Assembly (NCBI GenBank): GCA_013407085.1
Contig: JACCGJ010002772.1
Span: 1 to 64,000, forward strand
Length of the DNA: 64,000 nucleotides
Direction: 5' to 3'
Origin: Atriophallophorus winterbourni
Taxonomy: Eukaryota; Platyhelminthes; Trematoda; Plagiorchiida; Microphallidae
Each line of letters starts with the position of its first letter. Position 1 is the first letter of the stretch. The notes under the pieces were generated by a model, which was not told the origin of the DNA, searched no databases, and saw only the letters and a program-made list of their open reading frames with translations. Made by a program: the position numbers and the translations under genes. This document shows positions 56,395 through 64,000 of this stretch, in pieces.

Positions 56395-58890
56395 TTTTGT
56401 AATAGCGAATAGACAACGATACGACCTAGAACAATGGTCCAAACTTTTTACGTTGATGGGGTTGGAAACGATAAAACCTTCAGCTGTTACACGTTTGGTT
56501 CGCCACCAAAGCTCCCCACACTCCGGCGAAGCGCGGCTACTAAAAGTAACACTAAACAGTGAGAGGGATATGGAGATTATTCTTTTGAATTCTTACTTGT
56601 TACGTGACATACCTACGTGCAATACTCGAATCTACGCCGATATACCCTGGTGGGAAAGAAAAGGAGGCGGAGACGTTCGTAAGAAAATCAATGAGCGCAG
56701 TCTGATCCTTCTAGGCGTTCCAGAGGCTACCAGTACAACAGAGGCCGCGAAACAACAACAACACGACTATAAACAGTGGTTATACGTTGCAGAAGCGATT
56801 GGAGCACGCGAAAGTGTTGTCGCAAATACCTTCAGGATACCGAGGTCATCAAACTACAAAGGCGATGGACCACCCCCTTTAAAACTCACTTTTCTAACTT
56901 CTGCTATGACAGCCTTTGTCAGACAAAATTGGAAAATACACAGAAAAAATATACCAAATGAGCTCAGACTCAGCATACCGAAGGTTGCCTCCGAAACACA
57001 AGCTGCAGCGACGCCGTGCGAAGACACGGACAGACTGAACTCGGAAGTTGTTTCAAAAAACTGCAATGGTCCGGCTCTCAGGGGGTCGGACATACAAACA
57101 TCATCCGCGTAGGCTCGCTACACACGAAAACCACTGTTAAATGCCTATGCACAAATGCACAGTGCTTGCGGAACAAAATCGCCGAATTATCCCATTTTAA
57201 CGCTCAGTTTTCTGCTGACATCATTGCTATTACCGAAACATGGTTTTACGACCAGGTGAACGATTGCGAGCTGGCACTTTCCAACATGATCCTACTTCGA
57301 CGAGACCGTTCAAGATCAGGTGGTGGAGTTGCTTTGTATTATAACGAACGTCTTCAATGCACAGCTGTACCTGACACGAGGTTTGAGCTAGAGGACACCG
57401 TGGTGTAGCCTTCGCTTGGAAACTGGAGAGAACTGTATACTTGGTGTGATCTACCGCTCGCCCAACTCTTCCGATGCCCACAATGAAACGTTGTTACAAA
57501 TGATGCGCAACGCTGGAAACCTTAGAGGATGCCAATTGTTAATAATGGGTGATTTTAACCTCCCACATCTCTACTCCAAAAGTGTGCATACTCAGCAATC
57601 CCTTGAGTACAAATTCCGTGAGATTATCACTTTCACTCCCCTATACAACCATGTCCGTTCATTCACTCGACAAAGGGGCCTCAATGAATCATCAATTCTA
57701 GATCTGGTTTTAACCTCCGAAGCAACAACAGTGGAGTCAGTGCAGTATCATAGTCCTTTGGGGCTAAGTGACCATCTTGTGTTGTCCTTCGAATTCGTGT
57801 GCAACGCCAGAAGGGCGTCGGGCGACGTTAAGTTCATCAGGAGAGTCGATTACTTCGGCCTTCGCGGTGCCATTACGATTATGGAGGAAAAACATCTCGA
57901 TCTTACGAATGCAGATACTCATTGTTCTAGTCTGTTAAGTTATATCGGTACAAAACTAGACGAAAATTCTACCTGTGTTCCCAAAAGGAAATCAAGAACA
58001 TTTTGCTTCAAACTCCGAAGCCGCACTCGGAAGTGGATAGCCATGCGAAATTCCGCATGGGCTGCACACAAAATAACACGAACAGACGCATCTTGGGAAC
58101 ACTTTCGTAGTTTTCGTAACAAGGTGACGTCCTAATTCGAGAAGACAAGCAATATCACCATTTTAAGCTGATCGACCAGATGGAACGACATCCTAAGTTG
58201 CTGTACACCATCGTAAACACCGCGACCAAGGTTAAGCCAGGTGTATTTCCTATCCAGACAGAGAACGGACTGACTGATAATGTCAAGGATACAGCTGATG
58301 CCCTAATATCATTTTATGCGCAAGTATTTTGTCCAAAGAACGTGTCAACGCTGACGTCTTTGCCGCACCCACTATAAGTCGAATGCCTTAGCAACATCGA
58401 GGTAAATCCTACGGTTGTGCGAAAGCATTTACGCGGGCTGAACGTTCGCAAATCACCAGGAGAGGATGGAATAACACCCGCTGTTCTGAAGTCATGCGAG
58501 CTGGAGCTTTGTGGCCCACCAAGTGGTCTATTCATGCACTCATTGAATACGGGAACCGTACCAACTCAATAGAAAACCGGTGTTATCACACCAATCTACA
58601 AAGGGGGCAGTCGTTCTGATCCGGCGAATTACCGCCCCGTGACGCTTCTTTCAGCGGTTTCTAAAATTTTGGAACGCCTGGTGTGTGAACGACTTGTTGA
58701 ACATCTCGAGAACCATCAGCTAATAACTTTCACACAACACGGATTTAGGAAAACATATTCATGCCTGTCCAACTTGCTCACGACTCTAAATGACTGGACG
58801 CAAGCAATAGACCAAGGGGGTTCCGTTCATGCCGGTTACTTAGATATATCTAAAGCATTCGACAGAGTGAATCACTCCTTACTGCTTCAG
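56395..58890 (+). mobile_element. Plus LINE (family 2) inside the minus LINE, lacking its 3' end
   Basis: N-terminal domain at 56366-57112 (RLLKVTLNSERDMEIILLNS, FRIPRSSNYKGDGPPPLKLT) as in the LINE at 33.5 kb. Endonuclease at 57016-58135 (CLCTNAQCLRNKIAEL, IIAITETWFYDQ, RSGGGVALYYNE, LLIMGDFNLPHLYS, YHSPLGLSDHLVLSFEF). RT at 58180-58890 (GLNVRKSPGEDGITPAVL, GVITPIYKGGSRSDPANYRP, TFTQHGFRKTYSCLSNLL, YLDISKAFDRVNHSLLLQKL). It stops in RT right after the AFDRVNH block. It is one of the least decayed LINEs here, although a stop interrupts the endonuclease (57406). Confidence 0.85.
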
Positions 58891-59695
58891 AAGCTGCAGC
58901 TGCAGCAGACAGTCTTCTGGACTACGAATGCTGCGCCAAATCTTTATGTCGTCGGCAAATAACGAAATGTTACATCGAACAATGTTGGATACTTCATTGA
59001 CATAAACCAGAAAGAGGATCGGACCAAGGACTGATCCTTGGGGAACTCCGCTAGTTGCTGCGATTGGTTTGGATAATGCACCATCAACACGTACCTGGTT
59101 AGTGCGATTTGTTAGGTAGTCATTTACCAAATTCAACAACTTTCCAGTGATACTAAGCCATTCAAGTTTCTGCTGTATTAGCGAATGGTCAACAAGATCG
59201 AATGCTTAGGATATATCTAAGTAGCACGCGTGTATTGCTTGTCCTTTATCTACCGATTTTGTCCAATCATCTAGCGTTACCAGTAAATTAGACTAACAGG
59301 AATAATTTCGTCTGAATCCATGCTGTTTCCTCGAAAGCAACTGATTATTCTCGAAATGTTTCATTAGATCGTCAATAATGAGTCGCTCAGGTAATTTTGA
59401 AATCACTGGTAACAGAGTAACGGGTCGGTATTTAGAAACATTGGAGCGATTTCCATCTTTTTAAATTGGAGAAATTATTCCGCATTTCCAATCTGTAGGA
59501 ATCACTCCGCTTGCCAGTGTTGCTCGAACAAGTAAGTGAGTGGTTTGTATAGCAAACTCGCACATTGCTTCAATATTTTCGAGGTTATTCCTTCGGCCCC
59601 ATGAGGCTTTCCGGTTTTAAGATTAAATAAACCTTGGAGGACGCGTTTCTCAGTGACACTTATATCACTTAGGGCAACCGTGTTTGAATGAGAAT
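58885..59695 (-). mobile_element. Minus LINE, 5' segment (RT)
   Basis: The minus strand encodes GAEGITSKILKQCASLLYKP, KYRPVTLLPVISKLPERLI, RKQHGFRRNYSC, CYLDIS, LVNDYLTNRTNQVRVDGALS, SGVPQGSVLGPILFLVYVNE and ISLFADDIKIW, then SPEDCLLQLQ. That reading continues naturally into LLQKDLDTLHSWSL at 56394, showing that 56395-58890 is an insertion or inversion. The upstream end is fused to Gypsy C protease sequence. Confidence 0.82.
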
Positions 59696-60950
59696 CATAT
59701 TTTGATAATGAACTTGTAGACGAAAAGGAAAAGTCAATATTGAATAATTTCAGCCATTTTAAACCAAGGATAGGTGGACCATATTTCATTACAATGAATG
59801 AACACTTAACTGGTATTCCAGTGTCGTATCTGAATGGAATAGAGGAAACTCCGACGACAGGTACAAAATGTCCGGTAACGCTGTGAATCGAAATGTCAGG
59901 TTGATGAATTTGAGCATCAGGGGCAAAACGTTTAAAGCCATTCAATGAAATTAAGGATTCCACACTTCCTGTATCAAGTATAAATTCATTCGAACCATAA
60001 CGACTGAATATACGTTTGTGAATATGAGAAACAATGAATGGTAAGACTGATAATCATAGTGAGTTGATTAGATTTTCAACATTGACGACTTTTGTATCAT
60101 TACTATGCACATAACATGTCTTAGAATTTCGACAAACTGACTGAATATGTCCAAGTTTACCACATTTAAAACATTTAGCATTACGAAATTGACAAATAAA
60201 ACGAGAATGTAACTTGCCACAAGATGCACATTTCACAAAGTTCTGATTGTCAAAATTGGGATTACTTTTGCTGAATTTGCGTATTTTATCTGGTATGATC
60301 TCGGAATCACTTTGCCGTTGTGGTCGGTTGCCTAACTGACGTTAGGGTTTGGAGGTTTCAAAAAAATAGATTGAGTGTCAGTATTACTTTGATGATTGGT
60401 TTCTTCTGCAACATCTTCATAATGTTCACATATTTTTTAACATTTTCAAATGTTGGATTATTCACCATCAATAACTGACGATATAAATCGGTTTCATTGA
60501 AACCAGCAATTAAGCGATCTCTTAAATGACCATTTAGTGTATCTTCAAAAGCACAACGTGAAGCTTGTGTTTACAGTTTCAGAATAAATTGACGAATAGA
60601 TTGTTTTTCGTGTCGTTGCATTGTATTGAAGCGAAGCAATTTCGAATTATTTGGAGTGACATGAGCTAGTAAAATTGATTTAAATTCATTCAAAGTCTTC
60701 TTAGCAGGTGGAATAGGAAATGATAATTTTTTCAAGAGCATAAGCATCTTCTCCTGTTGAAGTAAGAAAATGCGCAGTCATAATTGAATCTGGCATTTCA
60801 CCCTTGGTAAGACACTAAAGTTCAAACCGTTCCGGATAATCTTCCATTTCGGTGGTGAGAATATGAATAGCATTATTATTGATAGCCATTTGAAAAATCT
60901 CCACAGTTCTTAACTCAATGAAGCCATTTCACCTAGGGAAAGGAAAACAT
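59696..60950 (-). pseudogene. Gypsy C gag and protease
   Basis: Gag start near 60887 (MAINNNAIHILTTEMEDYPE). Two zinc knuckles at 60236-60100 (CASCGKLHSRFIC, CFKCGKLGHIQSVC). Aspartic protease LDTGSVESLISLNGF (about 59975-59930) with downstream GPPILGLKWLKLFNIDF, the ILG(L) flap-side motif. Stops are scattered. The protease reading frame runs on without a stop into the LINE RT at about 59690. Confidence 0.78.
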
Positions 60951-61082
60951 TTATTTTAAAAGTTAACTGCATTGTTGCTATATCCAATCATGGTGAAGAC
61001 TTGAAAATCGACTATTTGTCAAACTGTCCTTGAGATTTCGGGGTAATTAGAACAAATGATAATGAACTGGTCTTTATTTAAT

Positions 61083-61320
61083 CGATTGGAATATCTTTGG
61101 GACCGATCGTGTACTCATAATGCAAAGATATTTGAGTGCAATTAATTACTGTAGTTTTTGGGTAACGTTTCGCGTCTGACAGAAGCTTCGTCAGACCCAG
61201 GGAACATGATTCAGCAGTAGTCACCCCCCACCGATTTGACCTTACCGCTAGCAGCCTATAGTATGTCTACGGTGTGTCGTCTCGAGGGAATGACCATGAA
61301 GGTGAAGGTAAGTTGACACA
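61083..61320. repeat. PLE-type module with hammerhead-like motif, second copy
   Basis: Begins AATCGATTGGAATATCTTTG and GACCGATCGTGTACTCATAA, as at about 4138-4185, then carries the hammerhead cassette in the opposite orientation to the 4.2 kb copy. Confidence 0.65.
61161..61246 (-). ncRNA. Hammerhead-ribozyme-like motif, family 1, second copy
   Basis: Minus strand: GGUAAGGUC (61246-61238) provides stem III and a GUC cleavage triplet, followed by CUGACGA (61194-61188) and GAAAC with ACGUUACC (61171-61161). Stem II (AGCTTCTG...) is weaker than in the 4.3 kb copy. Confidence 0.45.
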
Positions 61321-61439
61321 GCGGCCCACATGCGTAAAAGTACATTACTAACGGGGCTATTTTTGAAGAAAAACAAAAATCTAATTAACTAGTAAGCATA
61401 AGGTGAATAACAACTATCTACCTTCGCATCAGTGCCGAG

Positions 61440-62157
61440 CGCCATATTGTGGAGATTTCTGCCCCATCCACCATATTGACATCACTCGACCTTCCTTGAC
61501 AATACGACCGCCTCCGCATGTAGGCTTTCGCTATACGGTTTAATACCGCGTCTCAATATTTCCACATTGTCCAGATCGACGACGTGGCCCGTATCTAAAA
61601 CGTGCTCCGCAAAGACGGAATCACGTATAAGGGATTAATATTTCCTCGCATTCGGTGTTCTTCGATTCTAGTGTGAATTTCCCTGGAAGTCGTTCTTTAT
61701 GTATTTAAAGTAGGCTGTAGAATCTGGAGGTAAAAGAATATTTCGGATAAAGTTTATACCACAAGCCCATTTCCAAACTCTCCCGACTACCATTTTGCAG
61801 TTAATCATTACCTTTTTCATTTTACCATTATTTCTCCGTTCATAAGGGCCTTCATATAAGTGTACCCCAACCTTGTCTAAATAATCGCTTTTGTTCAAAA
61901 TTACAGTTACTTTAACTTTATCAGCCTTAGTAATGGCTATATTTGTATCTTGCTCCAGCTTAAGAAGTGCTTGTCTTTCGTGTGAATCAAGGTTTGCATC
62001 GCCTTGCTCATGGTGTTTAATGACACCGGCGATACAGTTTCTTACCGCATCTGTCTGTTTACTGGGAAGTGCATCTAACGAGCCCGCAATACAGATGATA
62101 AGTTCCTCAGCCTTCATAAAGCTCTTACTTACACAGAAATTCCAGCGAAGTGTGAAT

Positions 62158-62165
<8 letters not shown>
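61440..62165 (-). mobile_element. Penelope-like element, internally deleted
   Basis: Minus strand: PLE N-terminal RT region at 62160-61760 (CVSKSFMKAEELIICIAGSL, DAVRNCIAGVIKHHEQ, LLKLEQDTNIAITKADKVKV, TVILNKSDYLDKVGVHLYEG). It then jumps at about 61670 to the GIY-YIG endonuclease end (IHTRIEEHRMRG, VFAEHVLDTGHVVDLDNVEI). The intervening RT core (about 1.5 kb in a full PLE) is missing, and the two parts are in different frames. Confidence 0.8.
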
Positions 62166-62199
<34 letters not shown>

Positions 62200-62262
62200 A
62201 CAAGAATATATTCCCACTACACAAAACACATATATATATATATATTTATATATATATAATAT
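62159..62262. repeat. (AT)n microsatellites, unit 1
   Basis: Two TA runs (about 62159-62196 and 62229-62260) separated by a short unique stretch. Translated, they give the meaningless Ile-Tyr runs in overlapping frames. Confidence 0.95.
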
Positions 62263-62767
62263 TCGATAGTGGAGTATGTGATCGTATTTTACTGTATCTA
62301 TTGCTTCTTACCGTAACGTTTCTATTCAGTTGCATTCGACAATGTCTAGCCGATAAAGCAGATTATCAGACCGACTTTTGTATCCTTGCCCCTAGCGGAC
62401 TCATTCAGCCAATAAATATTACATAACAAGGTCGTTCATACGGACACATTAAACCTCAGAACCCAAACAACCCATAGAAATAATATGCCAAAAAACCCAA
62501 TAATGAAAGAAAAGAAAAATATACAATCGTGTACGATTTGATTCAATGTTGAACGATTAGTAGGTTAAAGACGTGCTTGTCTTTCGTCGTGATCAAGGTT
62601 TGCATCGCCTTGCTCATGGGGTTGTAATGACACCAGCGATTACGGGTTCTACCGCATTATGCCTGTTTCATGGGAAGTGCATCTAACAGAGCCGCAATAC
62701 AGATGAAAGTTACTCACGCCTTCATAAGCTATGTACTTATACAGAAATTCCAGCGAGTGTATTGGAT

Positions 62768-62906
62768 CATATATATATATAGGATATATATATCTATATA
62801 TATATATATTCACAAGATTATATATTTACAGACACACCAAACACACACATATATATAAATATTATAATATATATATATATATATAATATATATATATATA
62901 TATAGA
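62768..62906. repeat. (AT)n microsatellites, unit 2
   Basis: Interrupted TA runs (62768-62810 and 62847-62905) corresponding to those in unit 1. Confidence 0.95.
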
Positions 62907-63455
62907 TAGTGGAGTATGTGATCGTATTTTACTGTATCTATTTGCTTCTTACCGTATCGTTTTCTATTCGAGTTTGCATTCGACAATTTCTAGCCGATTA
63001 AAGCCAGATTATCAGACCGAACTTTTGATATACTGATCTAAGCGGATCATTCAGCAATAAATATTCATAACAAGGTCGTTCTATACGGACACATTAAACC
63101 TCAGTACCCAACACCCATAGAAATAATATGCAAAAAAAACACGATAATGGAAAGAAAAGAAAATCTATACAATCGTTTATGATTTGATTCAATGTTTGAA
63201 CGATTATGTATCCACACGCAATTACGAATCGCGGGACATTGGAACAAATCGAGTGTCGATGAAAAAATGCCCAAGGCATACGCTACAGATTAATCGTCGC
63301 TGCCGATTGGAGTGCAGGAATTGTAGTGCTCACCCAGAGCGAACGCATGTCGGTGAAAGCTGTGAGGAAAAAAAACAAAAATGCAATTAACATAAAGAGA
63401 TCAAGTTGTTTGGCGACCTGCTACGGTTAATCACTACACTGAGCATTTTGCAGCA

Positions 63456-63760
63456 TTTATCCACCGTTTCAAGGCTCACTGAACCTAATCTTGCTGTCTT
63501 CACCTGATGATGGCAAACAGCCAGAAACCGGTAGTCGTGTGTAAATTCGGGGGATGTGAGCAACACATTACTTTGGTCAACCATAAGCGCCTTGAGTGCT
63601 TGACCAGAAATCACAATGTGATTCTGTGTTTGAACATCATGGTTCGTTCTACGAACCCCATGTAACAGTGGTATTCATTGTTTACCACTTATCCACTGTT
63701 TAAAGGTTCACTGAATTAAATCTGTCTCCACCTGATGACGGCGCACATGATATTCCATAT
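63456..63760 (+). repeat. Tandem hammerhead-bearing repeat with module B
   Basis: The sequence TTATCCACCGTTTCAAGG...CACCTGATGATGGC at 63456-63514 recurs, diverged, at 63689-63742, a period near 234 bp. Between them lies module B (GCGCCTTGAGTGCTTGACC, GTTCTACGAACCCCATGTAA). Tandem hammerhead-bearing repeats are typical of PLE terminal repeats and of retrozyme-type elements. Confidence 0.65.
63501..63539 (+). ncRNA. Hammerhead ribozyme candidate, family 2 (best copy)
   Basis: All core elements are in register: CAC (63501-63503) pairs with GTG (63537-63539) as the base of stem I. CUGAUGA is at 63504-63510. Stem II is TGGC/GCCA (63511-63514 with 63520-63523) around an AAACA loop. GAAAC is at 63524-63528. 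Stem III is a 2-bp AC/GU closed by CGGUA, and the cleavage triplet GUC ends at 63536. A very short stem III is known from PLE and retrozyme hammerheads. Activity is not shown. Confidence 0.65.
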
Positions 63761-64000
63761 AATATAATCTTACAATTCATTGGTGTGCGAACTGTGATCG
63801 AGAGTTTGAGTGCAGGTGCAATTAGTTAGTTCTCATCTAAGTATCTGCAGTATTTCCAACGCGAGCTTGAAAGTAGTGTCAGAAGTCAGACACCAATTAA
63901 AGATAAAGTTCGACACAAAGGAGGAACGCTGATATACGCTTGGGTAATCACAGTCCGGATGTGATCAATAACCTAGACTGATTTTAAGATGAAAAAGCAA
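63761..64000. other. No recognised feature
   Basis: Window end; no ORF or repeat match. Confidence 0.4.

Larger units (their letters stand above)
44885..61030 (-). mobile_element. Gypsy C: old LTR retrotransposon broken by nested insertions
   Basis: Collinear minus-strand pieces: gag and zinc knuckles (60950-60054), protease (59963-59700), RT (55605-54938), RNase H (54838-54200), integrase core (46500-45946), integrase end (45500-45026). Between them lie the LINE pair (55606-59695), the Tigger transposon (46570-54150) and a LINE 3' end (45500-45945). The flanks 44885-45030 and 60935-61030 match the GC-rich remnant at 6962-7540. LTR borders were not found. All coding pieces contain stops. Confidence 0.8.
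61965..63205. repeat. Tandem duplication of about 0.6 kb (PLE end plus flank)
   Basis: Unit 1 at 61965-62565 and unit 2 at 62575-63205 share the PLE N-terminal end, an AT microsatellite and about 300 bp of flank (GATAGTGGAGTATGTGATCG to GAACGATTA). The differences are mostly single-base gains and losses. Confidence 0.85.

Noticed and set aside
61668..62259. Proteins with long Ile-Tyr runs
   Set aside because: They are translations of (AT)n microsatellites joined to PLE coding or antisense sequence.

Overview
The window reads as nuclear DNA from a flatworm, most likely a digenean trematode (fluke). The reasons are several families of CR1-clade LINEs with short tandem-repeat tails, a CsRn1/Kabuki-like Gypsy element, Penelope-like elements (PLEs) accompanied by hammerhead-ribozyme-like motifs, a pogo/Tigger transposon, very sparse host exons and long repeat-filled introns. 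No species is assigned. No rRNA, tRNA, CRISPR, operon or bacterial feature was recognised.

Host genes (left quarter, - strand). Two are supported. (1) A bHLH-PAS transcription factor fragment: exons at 3537-3774 (bHLH, linker, start of PAS-A) and 3407-3499 (PAS-A), separated by a putative 37-nt intron. (2) A complete three-exon TMUB-type gene (transmembrane and ubiquitin-like domain protein), exons 12106-12436, 9791-9983 and 6026-6710, about 402 codons, with matching intron phases. A further orphan membrane-protein-like exon lies at 30547-30702 on the + strand. Everything else is repeat-derived or unrecognised.

Repeat layout. 0-14 kb: an RTE/Jockey-type endonuclease fragment, about ten copies of a short interspersed repeat (called family A here), PLE pieces including a 312-bp inverted repeat, and two hammerhead-like cassettes. 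14.35-18.31 kb: Gypsy A, a full-length 3.96-kb LTR element with 181-bp LTRs and a 5-bp target duplication, inserted in an older LINE; it carries what looks like a Tf1-type self-priming site. 19-43 kb: a dense minus-strand array of CR1-like LINEs, three of them near full length, plus a LINE of a second family (31.1-33.7 kb) and a decayed PLE (34.9-35.96 kb). 44.9-61.0 kb: one old minus-strand Gypsy element (C) opened up by several insertions, including Gypsy C > Tigger > Gypsy B > LTR-flanked element D, and Gypsy C > minus LINE > plus LINE. 61-64 kb: another PLE with an internal deletion, a roughly 0.6-kb tandem duplication rich in single-base differences and AT microsatellites, and tandem hammerhead-bearing repeats.

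The most unusual content is (a) a set of hammerhead-like cassettes in three sequence families, two of which occur in opposite orientations relative to the same flanking module, (b) the self-priming architecture of Gypsy A, and (c) the four-level nested transposon structure. All identifications come from reading motifs by eye; no database search was run.
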